Origin: Sutcliffiella deserti
GTDB taxonomy: Bacteria > Bacillota > Bacilli > Bacillales > Bacillaceae_I
Length of the DNA: 64,000 nucleotides
Assembly (NCBI RefSeq): GCF_020037475.1
Contig: NZ_JAIQDB010000002.1
Location: forward strand, 557,854-621,853
Direction: 5' to 3'
A program made the position numbers and the translations under genes. The notes under the pieces were generated by a model. That model ran no database searches and had not been told where the DNA came from. It saw nothing but the letters and a program-made list of their open reading frames with translations. Of this stretch, positions 34,140-43,191 are shown piece after piece. Position 1 is the stretch's first letter; each line of letters opens with the position of its first letter.

Positions 34140-34561
34140 TATTCACTCTCTCCTATCGTTTGAATAATGGTCATCGCGATACCGACAACAACTAAATAAA
34201 CTCCTAAATCAAAAATCAAGGTGGAGGCAAGTGCTGTTTCTCCTAATATCGGAAGCTCCACATAATCAAATGTATGAGTTAGAAATGGAACGTCAAAAAA
34301 GAACGAACCGACTCCAGTTAAAGTAGATATTAATAATCCACTAGCAGCGACAGTTAAAAAGTTAAAAGGAAACACCTTGTTCATTGTCTTTTGATCAAAA
34401 GCGAGCAGCAACAGCACTAAAGCTGCTGATGTCATAAGCCCTCCGATAAACCCCCCGCCAGGAGTATAATGTCCAGCAAAGAAGAGATATATAGAGAAAA
34501 TGATGATGATAAAAGCTAATAATGTTGTGACAGTTTGTAGAATTAAATCATTAACCTTCAT
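34139..34561 (-). CDS. mrpB: Mrp antiporter subunit MrpB
   Basis: A 140-residue MnhB-family membrane protein with four spans. GHYTPGGGFIGGLMTSAALV (~29-48) is the diagnostic motif. It overlaps mrpA by 11 bases. Confidence 0.94.
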   Translation of the reverse strand: MKVNDLILQTVTTLLAFIIIIFSIYLFFAGHYTPGGGFIGGLMTSAALVLLLLAFDQKTMNKVFPFNFLTVAASGLLISTLTGVGSFFFDVPFLTHTFDYVELPILGETALASTLIFDLGVYLVVVGIAMTIIQTIGESE

Positions 34562-36959
34562 CGTTCACTTCTCCCTTCTTGTCTGCTAGACGGAGTTTAA
34601 TCATCGCAAAAATTCCGAATGCAGCAATGGTTAATACTGCAATCTCAAAAAGGGTATCAAGTCCACGGAAATCAACTAAAATAACATTTACCATGTTTTT
34701 ACCGCCAGCCTCTTCATAGGAAGCCACTTCAAAATAGCTTGAGATTGACTCGAATAAACGAGAGCTATTTACAGATAAACCAATTAAAATGACAACTAAA
34801 CCTACACTAACTGAAATGATAAAGTTTGTTAGACGGAATTTCAAACGACTTACCTCTTTGGATAGGTCTGGCAGGTGATAGAAACATAATAAGAATAGGG
34901 CAACCGAAACAGTTTCCACGATTAATTGTGTTAATGCCAAGTCTGGAGCCCTGAATAAGACAAAGAACAAGGCCATCGAATATCCTACAACACCGAGTGC
35001 AATAATTGCTGACAAGCGAGAAGTAGTAAATAAAATGGTAATAGCGGAAATCACCATTATTAAAGAAAGTACTACTTCATATACTCCTACAGGTGTCGTA
35101 TTATCGAGGTTAAAATTAAACGCTCCATTCCGTGTAAGTAGAATGGCAAGAAGTATTGCCATAAATCCAAATATCATCACAAGGTAATTACGAATATACC
35201 CGGTCATGTAGAATTTGGTGAATGCGAATGACCCTCTTTCAAGCCCAACTAATCCGCCGTCATAAAGCTTATTAAGCGTAAGGCGTTGCGGGAACCAATT
35301 GTAAATCTTGCCCCATTTGGCTAACGTTAAATATAAGAACGTTCCAAACCCGATTACACCGATTGTCATGAATAACTCTGGTGTCCATCCATGCCAAAAG
35401 TAGATATCTACTTCTTCGACTGTAAAGTTGCCCGGGAAGATGGAATGTAATGTTGGAAAAATGATCCCTTTAAGAGTATTTGGGAAAAAACCGAAAATGA
35501 TAACTAAGGAAGCTAGCACAATAGGAGGAATTAACATCCCCATTGGAGCTTCATGTGGCTTTTTGTCCAATTTCTCAGGCTGAAGTTTTCCTGTAAAGGT
35601 CTTAAATACAATAACCATGCTGTAGATAAAGGTGAAAATACTAGCGACCCATGCTAATACAGGAAATAACCATCCAAGCGTATCCATGTTCCATACTCCT
35701 ATTTCGGTTGCGCGGAGCATCCCTGTGAAGAACATTTCCTTACTTAAGAAACCGTTGAATGGTGGTAAACCGGCCATTGAGAAACATCCGATTATTGCAA
35801 GGGTAAAGGTTATTGGCATTAAATTCATTAAGCCCCCAAGCTTGCGAATGTCCCTTGTTCCTGTTTCATGATCAACAATACCAACAACCATGAAAAGACT
35901 GCCTTTAAAGGTAGCATGATTGATCAAATGAAATACAGCAGCAAGTGTTGCAACAGTATAAACGTTTGGAGAAAGATAGTCATAGTATACTGCCGCACTT
36001 CCCACACCAAGTAGAGTCATAATTAAGCCAAGCTGACTTATCGTAGAAAACGCCAGGATTGATTTTAAATCCGTCTGCTTTACTGCAGAAAAAGATCCCC
36101 AGAATAACGTTATTATTCCGAAAACGGATATAAGCCAGAACCACTCTGGAGCACCGGCAAAAACAGGACTCATTCTAGCGACAAGGTAAATACCTGCCTT
36201 TACCATCGTTGCGGAGTGTAAGTACGCACTGACAGGTGTTGGAGCTTCCATTGCATCTGGTAACCAAATGTGAAATGGAAATTGCGCAGACTTTGTAAAA
36301 GCACCTAAAAGGAAGAGAATAAGCGCTGGTACAAATAATTCATGCCCTGTGACAAGATCAACATTCGCAATTGTCTCACGAACACTAAATGTTCCTGTCA
36401 TGTTGTAAAGCAGGATGATTCCAGCAAGCATTGCCAGTCCACCGAATACGGTAATCAGCATCGATTTTAAAGCACCATAGCGAGATTTTTCCCGATGATA
36501 CCAATAGCTGATCAAAAGAAACGATGAAATACTTGTTAACTCCCAGAAAGAGTAGAGTACAATTAGGTTGTCTGATAAAACGACCCCCAGCATTGCTCCC
36601 ATAAACATTAACAAATACACATAAAAAGTATTTAATGCTTCTTTTTCTTTAGACAAATAATAAATGGAATACAAGACAACCAGCGAACCAATTCCGGTTA
36701 TCAGAAGTGCAAATAATAGACCAAGCCCATCGACATACACGCTGAAATTTATTCCCATAGAAGGAATCCAGTTCATTGTGCTTAAATATGTGTTGCCGCT
36801 CATAGATGTACCTAAATAGCTTAGAAAATATACAAACAAAACGAGTGGCAAAATTAGAACAAACCAACCAGTATGTATGCTCTTAAAATATTTGTGCAGT
36901 AATGGCACAAATATCGCCAAAAGCAAAGGCGATAAAATCACTAAATGAATCAGTGACAA
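34551..36959 (-). CDS. mrpA: Mrp antiporter large subunit MrpA
   Basis: An ~802-residue NuoL-like subunit. An N-terminal ~500-residue proton-channel part holds YSFWELTSISSFLLISYWYH (Glu) and TKSAQFPFHIWLPDAMEAPT (Lys); a C-terminal extension resembles the MbhD/MbhE region. With MrpB-G it forms the hetero-oligomeric Na+(Li+)/H+ antiporter used for alkali and salt resistance. The frame is open to 36998, but GAGGAGG followed by eight bases points to the TTG at 36959, giving a length like B. subtilis MrpA (~801). Confidence 0.94.
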   Translation of the reverse strand: MSLIHLVILSPLLLAIFVPLLHKYFKSIHTGWFVLILPLVLFVYFLSYLGTSMSGNTYLSTMNWIPSMGINFSVYVDGLGLLFALLITGIGSLVVLYSIYYLSKEKEALNTFYVYLLMFMGAMLGVVLSDNLIVLYSFWELTSISSFLLISYWYHREKSRYGALKSMLITVFGGLAMLAGIILLYNMTGTFSVRETIANVDLVTGHELFVPALILFLLGAFTKSAQFPFHIWLPDAMEAPTPVSAYLHSATMVKAGIYLVARMSPVFAGAPEWFWLISVFGIITLFWGSFSAVKQTDLKSILAFSTISQLGLIMTLLGVGSAAVYYDYLSPNVYTVATLAAVFHLINHATFKGSLFMVVGIVDHETGTRDIRKLGGLMNLMPITFTLAIIGCFSMAGLPPFNGFLSKEMFFTGMLRATEIGVWNMDTLGWLFPVLAWVASIFTFIYSMVIVFKTFTGKLQPEKLDKKPHEAPMGMLIPPIVLASLVIIFGFFPNTLKGIIFPTLHSIFPGNFTVEEVDIYFWHGWTPELFMTIGVIGFGTFLYLTLAKWGKIYNWFPQRLTLNKLYDGGLVGLERGSFAFTKFYMTGYIRNYLVMIFGFMAILLAILLTRNGAFNFNLDNTTPVGVYEVVLSLIMVISAITILFTTSRLSAIIALGVVGYSMALFFVLFRAPDLALTQLIVETVSVALFLLCFYHLPDLSKEVSRLKFRLTNFIISVSVGLVVILIGLSVNSSRLFESISSYFEVASYEEAGGKNMVNVILVDFRGLDTLFEIAVLTIAAFGIFAMIKLRLADKKGEVNDEG

Positions 36960-36998
36960 GACACAAACCTCCTCTATTTCTTTCTTCAAGCCTCTCAA

Positions 36999-37027
36999 AT
37001 TATAGTAACTGAGAGAAATTATTTCTA
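36999..37027 (-). promoter_or_regulatory. candidate sigma-A promoter of the mrp operon
   Basis: On the minus strand, TATAAT (complement of 36999-37004) is preceded at 17 bases by TAGAAA. The -10 is perfect, the -35 weak. Confidence 0.5.
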
Positions 37028-37217
37028 AAGAAAAATTACTAAGTCAAATTATATACTAAATTAAAAACCCATGCATCCTTGCCGATTCTTAGTATGGTCA
37101 GATTTTTCTCTATGTATTAAATAAAAAGAAACTAGGAATAAAGAACCGAAAATTCTTTTTTTACATTGCATAAAATAAGCGTTAATTAGCCATTCTATAC
37201 TTAGGGTGGTGGTAGAA

Positions 37218-37469
37218 ATGATGAAGACTAAAGCAACTGTTGCTCTTTCCATATTCTCCACATTATTTGCTGGTGCATGGTGGTTTAATGCAGAGCAAAA
37301 AAGTGATTTTGACGACCGGGTGAACAGTACCGATTCGCAGATTATGTTAATCGGCACCAATCATTTGGACAACCAGGGAAGCTTTCAGTCCTTTCAACCA
37401 TTTAAGCCGCGTGAATACATTCGAGTAGTAGTGGTGAAAGATGAAGAGCAAGAGGTAGAGCCAACATAG
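37218..37469 (+). CDS. small membrane-anchored hypothetical protein
   Basis: A ~83-residue protein with an N-terminal hydrophobic segment (TVALSIFSTLFAGAWWFNA, ~5-23) after Lys residues, then a soluble tail rich in Phe-Gln and ending in acidic residues (KDEEQEVEPT). No family recognised. AGGGTGG lies ten bases before the ATG at 37218; the ATG at 37221 is also possible. It lies between mrpA (divergent) and pgi. Confidence 0.6.
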   Translation: MMKTKATVALSIFSTLFAGAWWFNAEQKSDFDDRVNSTDSQIMLIGTNHLDNQGSFQSFQPFKPREYIRVVVVKDEEQEVEPT

Positions 37470-37492
37470 TAAAGCGGTAGTGCTTCAAAAAG

Positions 37493-37524
37493 AAGCGGTT
37501 ATACTCATCGTATAGCCGTTTTTC
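37493..37524 (+). terminator. intrinsic terminator
   Basis: AGCGGTTATAC pairs with GTATAGCCGTT around TCATC, followed by a T-run. Confidence 0.78.
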
Positions 37525-37655
37525 TATGGAGATAAGCAAAAATGATATTTATTTTATGTGTATCCGCTTTCATGAGATGACCATCCTTGAATTATTTTGT
37601 GTAATTCTGTAAAGTGAAAATTAGCATGGCAAATATGGTTTTGGAGGTAAAAACA

Positions 37656-39005
37656 ATGACACATATTCGCTTCGATTATACAAAAGCATTATCTTTTTTC
37701 GGCGAACATGAAATTACATACTTAAGAGATGCGGTAAAAGTAGCGCATCATTCTCTTCATGAGAAAACTGGTGCAGGTAACGACTATCTTGGATGGATCG
37801 ATCTCCCAACGGAATATGATAAAGAAGAATTTACCCGAGTGGTAAAAAGCGCAGAGAAAATTAGACAAGATTCAGATGTTCTATTAGTTGTAGGAATTGG
37901 TGGTTCCTATCTCGGTGCACGTGCAGCGTTAGAAATGCTAAACCACTCTTTTTACAATGCTCTAACGAAAGAACAACGTAAAGCACCACAACTCATTTTT
38001 GTTGGAAATAACATCAGCTCTACGTACATGAAAGATCTGATGGACTTAATTGAGGAAAAAGATTTCTCCATTAATGTTATTTCTAAATCTGGAACGACAA
38101 CAGAACCGGCCTTAGCATTCCGTATCTTCCGAAAAATTTTAGAAGAAAAATACGGGAAAGAGGAAGCGCGCAAACGGATCTATGCGACAACAGATAAAGA
38201 GCGCGGTGCATTAAAGACACTTGCGATGGAAGAAGGATACGAATCTTTTATCATTCCGGATGATGTTGGAGGACGTTATTCTGTATTAACTGCTGTAGGA
38301 TTACTTCCTATCGCGGTATCAGGTGCTGATATTGAAGCAATGATGAAGGGAGCAGCAGATGCTAGCCGTGATTTTTCTAATTCAGAATTAGAAGAGAACC
38401 CAGCATATCAATATGCAGCAGTCCGCAATGTTCTCTACAATAAAGGTAAGACAATTGAAATGCTAATCAACTACGAGCCAGGGCTTCAATACTTCTCTGA
38501 ATGGTGGAAGCAGTTGTTTGGCGAAAGTGAAGGAAAAGACCAAAAAGGTATTTTCCCTGCATCTGCTAACTTCTCTACCGACTTACATTCGATGGGACAA
38601 TATGTGCAAGAAGGTCGCCGGGATCTTTTTGAAACCATTATTAAGGTGGAAAATCCTCGACATGAACTTACTGTAGAAGAAGAGGCTTCTGACTTGGATG
38701 GTTTAAATTATCTAGCTGGTAAAACAGTTGATTTCGTCAACACAAAAGCTTACGAAGGTACGATGCTTGCGCATACTGACGGTGGGGTGCCAAATCTTGT
38801 CGTCAACATTCCGGCAATGGATGCATACACATTCGGTTATCTTGTATACTTTTTCGAAAAAGCATGTGCAATGAGCGGTTACCTACTAGGTGTTAATCCG
38901 TTTGATCAACCAGGTGTAGAAGCATATAAAGTGAATATGTTCGCTTTATTAGGTAAGCCTGGTTATGAGGAAGTTAAGGCGAAATTAGAAGAACGTCTTA
39001 AATAA
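37656..39005 (+). CDS. pgi: glucose-6-phosphate isomerase
   Basis: A 449-residue enzyme interconverting glucose 6-phosphate and fructose 6-phosphate, of normal Bacillus length. [14 protein letters not shown] (~72-85) and [16 protein letters not shown] (~139-154) form the phosphate site. [16 protein letters not shown] carries the catalytic Glu. The frame is open to 37614, but GGAGGT at 37643-37648 and the family N-terminus set the start at 37656. Confidence 0.97.
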   Translation: MTHIRFDYTKALSFFGEHEITYLRDAVKVAHHSLHEKTGAGNDYLGWIDLPTEYDKEEFTRVVKSAEKIRQDSDVLLVVGIGGSYLGARAALEMLNHSFYNALTKEQRKAPQLIFVGNNISSTYMKDLMDLIEEKDFSINVISKSGTTTEPALAFRIFRKILEEKYGKEEARKRIYATTDKERGALKTLAMEEGYESFIIPDDVGGRYSVLTAVGLLPIAVSGADIEAMMKGAADASRDFSNSELEENPAYQYAAVRNVLYNKGKTIEMLINYEPGLQYFSEWWKQLFGESEGKDQKGIFPASANFSTDLHSMGQYVQEGRRDLFETIIKVENPRHELTVEEEASDLDGLNYLAGKTVDFVNTKAYEGTMLAHTDGGVPNLVVNIPAMDAYTFGYLVYFFEKACAMSGYLLGVNPFDQPGVEAYKVNMFALLGKPGYEEVKAKLEERLK

Positions 39006-39115
39006 ACTTAATGAAAAAGAAGCTGCCTGAAAAACAGTTTCTAACATACATACTGTAGGCAAACTCGAGAATGATTGAGATTGTCTACAGTTTTTTTGTG
39101 AATTCGATCTTTTTA

Positions 39116-39250
39116 GAGCACCGGCCAGCTCAAAACCACAAGCTGATGGTTCCATTCACTCTCATTGAGACCATCGGCACACTCAAAACAGCAAGCCGAT
39201 GGTCCCTTTCCTCCCCTTTGAGACCACCGGACCTCCCAAAACCAAAAGGG
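39116..39250 (+). repeat. imperfect ~52-bp tandem repeat downstream of pgi
   Basis: Two and a half units begin with GAGCACCGGCC (39116), GAGACCATCGGC (39167) and GAGACCACCGGA (39220), each followed by a CTC/CCCAAAAC block; the first two units also carry GATGGTYCC. The last unit runs into the terminator. The rest of the 39006-39440 gap holds no gene that I can see. Confidence 0.65.
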
Positions 39251-39280
39251 GTTAGGAATAGTCCATTCCTAACCCCTTTT
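39244..39280. terminator. strong bidirectional terminator
   Basis: AAAAGGGGTTAGGAAT and ATTCCTAACCCCTTTT form a perfect 16-bp stem around AGTCC. Confidence 0.82.
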
Positions 39281-39440
39281 ATCTACAGATTGGACGAAGC
39301 TGCCTGAAAAGCTTCTAAAAAAATGTTCCTTTTGCCCGCAAATTCATCAAAATAAATAGTTGCTTTTAGTATATACCCATAAAGAGCACAACAGCTAAAA
39401 TTATCGTGGGTGTTGGCATTTACATAAACCATTCAATTCT

Positions 39441-39665
39441 TTAACGGTACCATCCCGGGCGCCCGTAGCCCCATCTAGGACGACCATAACCATATCCAAA
39501 GCCTGGTCTGCCGTAACCCCATCCTGGGCGTCCATAGCCCCAGCCCGGCCGCCCGTAGCCAAAGCCAAAGCCTCCACCATACAAGCCTCCAGCTAATAAT
39601 AAGCCAGGTAGTAAAAATCTCTGATCTTCTGTGCCATAAGGTACTTGTTGTCTATATGAATTCAT
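39441..39665 (-). CDS. Gly/Tyr-rich repetitive protein, probable spore-coat type
   Basis: A ~74-residue protein. After a short polar N-terminus and a hydrophobic LLPGLLLAGGLYGG, it consists of tandem GYGRPGW-like heptads (about six). Such Gly/Tyr/Arg-rich low-complexity proteins are common in Bacillus coats. TAGGAGTG with eight-base spacing favours the ATG at 39665 over the GTG at 39674. Confidence 0.68.
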   Translation of the reverse strand: MNSYRQQVPYGTEDQRFLLPGLLLAGGLYGGGFGFGYGRPGWGYGRPGWGYGRPGFGYGYGRPRWGYGRPGWYR

Positions 39666-39846
39666 TTCACACACTCCTAAAGTGATTTTTCACCATAGTA
39701 TATGGGTGAATGACCTTCATTGCTTTACATAACTCGCATTTTTCGAAAAATGGGCATTGTACCTAACCAGGAGAAGCAATGTAAAATTTCTTTGTGCATG
39801 ACAACTTTTTTATTAGGGAACCCTACCTTCAAAAGGAGGGGTTTCC

Positions 39847-40254
39847 ATGATTCCGATTCCTTCTAAGCTAGAAGGTACAGAATTTCATTTATACAAATTA
39901 GAACAAGAATTAAAGCCATTGGGGTATTCGATAGGTGGCAACTGGGATTATGACCATGGGTATTTTGATTATAAAATCGATGATAAAGTTGGCTATCAAT
40001 TTTTAAGAATTCCTTTTCAAGCAGTAGATGGTCAGCTTGATTCACAAGGGACCACCGTAAGTATCGGTCGGCCATTCCTGCTGTCACATAAATATCAGAT
40101 TGGTGTAGACGATAACGTTCATGTATGGAATAGAACAGCTTCGTTCAATCAATTTTCAGAGCCGGTAGATGCAGATGCTTCTTTTCCACCTGAGTACATG
40201 GATCTAGGTCACTCCCTTGTGAAAGAATTAGAATCTGTATTGGCTGCAGATTAA
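39847..40254 (+). CDS. yugN: YugN-like protein
   Basis: A 135-residue soluble protein of the YugN-like family; GGNWDYDHGYFDYKIDD (~37-53) and FLRIPFQAVDG are recognisable. Function is unknown. AAAGGAGGGG precedes the ATG. The position between pgi and yugO follows the B. subtilis arrangement. Confidence 0.87.
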   Translation: MIPIPSKLEGTEFHLYKLEQELKPLGYSIGGNWDYDHGYFDYKIDDKVGYQFLRIPFQAVDGQLDSQGTTVSIGRPFLLSHKYQIGVDDNVHVWNRTASFNQFSEPVDADASFPPEYMDLGHSLVKELESVLAAD

Positions 40255-40297
40255 TCAGCTGAATTTCGCAAAAGTAGCAAATTATGCGAAAGCAGTG

Positions 40298-41308
40298 TTA
40301 ATCTTTTATAACAAGAAATTCATCATCAGCCTGTACCAATGTATAGAGAGGGGGGTTAATCATTGTGTCCCCTTTTCTTTTTATCCCAAGGAGCAGTATC
40401 TTGTCTTGCAACAATTTGTTGCTTACTGATTCAAATGTGTTGCCAATATAGAGTTCCTCTACAATCAAATATTTTAGTTTGCTTCCCTTTAGTTGATCGA
40501 GCATTTGCAAAAGGGTATTGGCCATTCCGTGGGAAACCATGCTGTTGTACATAACATAGCTTGAAAGCATATTTGTCTGGATAATTTCATCTGCACCTGC
40601 CCGCTTGGCGTTTTGCACTTGAGTGGAGGTTAAGATTTCCACAAGTGTATATACATCAGGGTTTAATCCTTTTACAGCCAACAAGGTTAAGATAGTGTTC
40701 ATGTCCGCCTGAACTTCATCTTTGCTTTGATCGGAAGTAACAACTACAAGTGCTGCATCCCGTATGTTCGCTTTTTGCAAAATCTGGTCATAAATAGGGT
40801 TGCCTTTGATAAAATGAACATTTTGGTCGTGCAACGGATTGTGCTCGAGGGATTGATCGATTAAGACAATGGATATAGGCTTGCTTATCAAAGCTTTTAT
40901 GTGCATTAGCGATTCTCTAACCCGTTCATTCCAGCCAACTATTATGATATGTCCTTCACCTTTATAATCCACTTTGCCCTCCAAATAAGCGTTTTGTGTA
41001 GAGATTGCGGTTGCTGCGAGTGCAACAAAATAGGTAGTTACAAATCCAGTACCAAAAAATATTAATAAGATGCCGAGCGACCTACCTGTTACGGTGACCG
41101 GTACATAATCGCCATAACCAAGCGTTGCGGTTGTTACGATAGCCCACCAAACTCCATCAAAGATGGTGGGAAATTCAGTAGGTTCAATAAAATGAATAAT
41201 CATTCCAAAAGATAAATTTATAAGAAAAATTATACATAAAATTCTAGCAATAACTGGCCAATGAATAAATGTGAAGAGAAATGAAGTTCTGCTTTTCATC
41301 GTTTTCAT
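40298..41308 (-). CDS. yugO: YugO potassium channel with RCK domain
   Basis: A 336-residue ion channel. Two membrane helices (~18-40 and ~80-105) flank the pore with the selectivity filter TATLGYGDYVP (~60-70). A TrkA-N/RCK domain (~118-330) begins GHIIIVGWNERVRES. B. subtilis YugO is the K+ channel behind electrical signalling in biofilms. Its ATG overlaps the upstream mstX stop (ATGA), so the pair is coupled. Confidence 0.92.
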   Translation of the reverse strand: MKTMKSRTSFLFTFIHWPVIARILCIIFLINLSFGMIIHFIEPTEFPTIFDGVWWAIVTTATLGYGDYVPVTVTGRSLGILLIFFGTGFVTTYFVALAATAISTQNAYLEGKVDYKGEGHIIIVGWNERVRESLMHIKALISKPISIVLIDQSLEHNPLHDQNVHFIKGNPIYDQILQKANIRDAALVVVTSDQSKDEVQADMNTILTLLAVKGLNPDVYTLVEILTSTQVQNAKRAGADEIIQTNMLSSYVMYNSMVSHGMANTLLQMLDQLKGSKLKYLIVEELYIGNTFESVSNKLLQDKILLLGIKRKGDTMINPPLYTLVQADDEFLVIKD

Positions 41309-41556
41309 GTTTCATCATCCACTTGAGGAAGGAAGGACAGAACCTCCTTTATCAAAGAGTTAATCTTTTTGGTAAGCGCCTCTTCTCCAAACCGTTCTTT
41401 TCCGGCTAAAATTAACTGTATGACTTCATCATCAAATTCAATAATTGCTTTATCTTCTTCTGATTCATTATAAAATTCAATAAATTGGTCTAAGCTTTCA
41501 TTCATCTGATCGATTGCTGCACTTAAGGCATCTTTCTCATTAGGTTTTAATTTCAT
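41305..41556 (-). CDS. mstX: Mistic (MstX)-type membrane-associating protein, short form
   Basis: An ~83-residue acidic helical protein aligned by eye with B. subtilis Mistic: LSAAIDQMNESLDQFIEFYN corresponds to LSTAIDRMNEGLDAFIQLYN. It lacks the ~25-residue N-terminal part of B. subtilis MstX, like the shorter forms in other Bacilli. Mistic associates with membranes although it is hydrophilic and is encoded ahead of the YugO channel. A GTG at 41565 lies within the GAGGTGA ribosome site, so the ATG at 41556 is chosen. Confidence 0.85.
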   Translation of the reverse strand: MKLKPNEKDALSAAIDQMNESLDQFIEFYNESEEDKAIIEFDDEVIQLILAGKERFGEEALTKKINSLIKEVLSFLPQVDDET

Positions 41557-41675
41557 TTCGGTCACCTCTATCCTATTGTTGACATATTAAGGAGAAGATT
41601 AAACTTTACTAGGCATAATTAGATGGAAAAAAAGCAAAAATAGGACAGATACTATTAAGCAGGAGTTGATTATAG

Positions 41676-41861
41676 ATGGAAGAAAGACGTGTAAGGCAAA
41701 TACTGTCGTCATCCGCTACGATAGATGTAACCTTTCAAGGAACAAAAGTATGGATAGATTCTTTAAGTGAAGATGGCAAAATGGCAACTGTTCACCTGAA
41801 GGGGCCTGGAGAAGAAAGAACTACGGTAGGGATACATGATTTAGAAGAAGTAGGAGAATAA
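41676..41861 (+). CDS. sspH: small acid-soluble spore protein, H family
   Basis: A 61-residue protein with the SspH pattern: RVRQILSSSATIDVTFQG, then KVWIDSLSEDGKMATVHL, and a final acidic helix (HDLEEV). These proteins accumulate in the forespore. A sigma-G promoter would be expected, but I cannot mark one with confidence in the 110-base gap. AGGAGTTG precedes the ATG. Confidence 0.85.
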   Translation: MEERRVRQILSSSATIDVTFQGTKVWIDSLSEDGKMATVHLKGPGEERTTVGIHDLEEVGE

Positions 41862-41875
41862 AAAGTACTTTAAAG

Positions 41876-41907
41876 AAGGCTCGCTTAAGATGTGAGTCTT
41901 TTTTTAT
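41876..41907 (+). terminator. intrinsic terminator after sspH
   Basis: AAGGCTCGC pairs (with G-T pairs) with GTGAGTCTT, followed by seven T residues. Confidence 0.65.
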
Positions 41908-41910
41908 TGA

Positions 41911-42044
41911 TTAGCCTATGGTAAACGCCGCTGTTGATTTCCGCTAAAGGCTACGCGTTCCACGGGGCGGTGCTGGAGCCTCCGCCTTTTACTCCAATCA
42001 TTGCTGGAATAGCGTTATTATCAACACTCAACTTTAACAGAGCC
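41911..42044 (-). repeat. GC-rich repeat with MITE-type ends, internally shortened
   Basis: Reverse orientation. The left end TAGCCTATGGTAAACGCCGC and right end CTTTAACAGAGCC match the element ends at 60927-61106 and 63797-63980. The palindrome centre is deleted: GGAGCCT is joined to CCGCCTTTTACTCC. The rest of the 41862-42275 gap carries no recognisable gene. Confidence 0.75.
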
Positions 42045-42275
42045 GTTGATTAAAAGGTTTCTGGCTGTTTTGAGTAGCAACCTGGTGCAATCCGAGGCCG
42101 CTATTCAGTCTAATGGTTTCTTCCGTACCATTGAATGTGCTAGAGTACGTTTGCTAGAAATAGAAAAGGGTATTTTTTATATAGCTCTTCTTTTAACTTG
42201 GTGCATTGTAAAAGACTAAACTAGGTTAGAGTAGAGCACTCCGTTAAATAAGTTAATAAAAATGAGGTGAATTTG

Positions 42276-42458
42276 ATGACTTCTTTTAATGAAACTGCCG
42301 TAATTTCCTATGTTACCACGATAACAAAAGAGTATCGTGAAAAAATGGAGCAGGTAAACCCGGGAGAAATAGAGCATGAAGTTTTATTAGGGAAAATAGA
42401 AGCGTTTAACGAGTTTTTAGAGCACTTTGGCTACAATAGCGTGGATTTTAAAATATAG
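42276..42458 (+). CDS. small hypothetical protein
   Basis: A 60-residue acidic, probably helical protein (YVTTITKEYREKMEQVNPGE, AFNEFLEHFGYN). No membrane segment, no recognised family. The ribosome site GAGGTG and six-base spacing favour the ATG at 42276 over the GTG at 42267, which overlaps the site. Confidence 0.55.
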   Translation: MTSFNETAVISYVTTITKEYREKMEQVNPGEIEHEVLLGKIEAFNEFLEHFGYNSVDFKI

Positions 42459-42892
42459 TAAATCTTAGAAACTGTGCATTGTGGAAACTGAGTTAGTTCT
42501 ATCGTTAAGGTGACCTTTTTGTTCTATATAAGATAGTTATTTAGGTGTTGTTTACTTTAAAGAAATGCGTTTATAAAATCACTTAGGTTGGGTAAAATAC
42601 TATTGAAATTCACCATACTTGTAGCTTTTTTTGCTGCATAATCTTTCTAATGAATTTCAGCATTCGGTAATTTATCTTTCCAGCAGCAATTGTTTTGAAA
42701 TCGATTGAAGAAACGAGCAAATCTAAATAACACTTGATTTTTTAGGGGAAAACCGCTATGATTAAGTTAATTGTTTTTGTTCGGTAACGCTGATAGAAGA
42801 AATTTACATCAAAGTTTTTCGTCTTGAAAGATTATGCAGAGCAAGAATGGTAATACAATTGTGGATTTATCCACTGTAGGAGGAAACATATT
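42459..42892 (+). other. long leader region of the cold-shock gene
   Basis: No convincing gene. Cold-shock genes of Bacillus usually have long 5' leaders that control translation at low temperature, and this AT-rich 434-bp gap fits. A nine-codon frame with AGGGGAA upstream lies at about 42759-42788. I cannot place the promoter with confidence. Confidence 0.4.
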
Positions 42893-43090
42893 ATGTTACA
42901 AGGTAAAGTAAAATGGTTCAACGCTGAAAAAGGTTTCGGTTTCATCGAAGTAGAAGGACAAGACGATGTATTCGTACATTTCTCTGCTATTCAAGGCGAA
43001 GGTTTCAAATCTTTAGAAGAAGGTCAAACTGTATCTTTCGAAATCGAACAAGGTGCTCGTGGACCACAAGCAACTAACGTTCAAAAGTAA
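42893..43090 (+). CDS. cspB: CspA/CspB-family cold shock protein
   Basis: A 65-residue OB-fold nucleic-acid chaperone. [14 protein letters not shown] (RNP1) and DVFVHFSAI (RNP2) are both intact; the C-terminus GPQATNVQK is typical. It would bind single-stranded RNA and DNA in the cold. AGGAGGAAA precedes the ATG. Which of the Bacillus paralogues it equals (cspB, C, D) is not certain. Confidence 0.93.
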   Translation: MLQGKVKWFNAEKGFGFIEVEGQDDVFVHFSAIQGEGFKSLEEGQTVSFEIEQGARGPQATNVQK

Positions 43091-43102
43091 TAGTTTTGAC
43101 GA

Positions 43103-43138
43103 GAGAAGGCTCCCATTTATGGGGGCCTTTTTTTTTTG
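43103..43138 (+). terminator. intrinsic terminator of the cold-shock gene
   Basis: AAGGCTCCC pairs with GGGGGCCTT around ATTTAT and is followed by ten T residues. Confidence 0.85.
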
Positions 43139-43191
43139 TGGTTTTTTGTGGTGATGGTTCTTGCATTTTGGTGGGGGGTGGAGGCTTAAGA

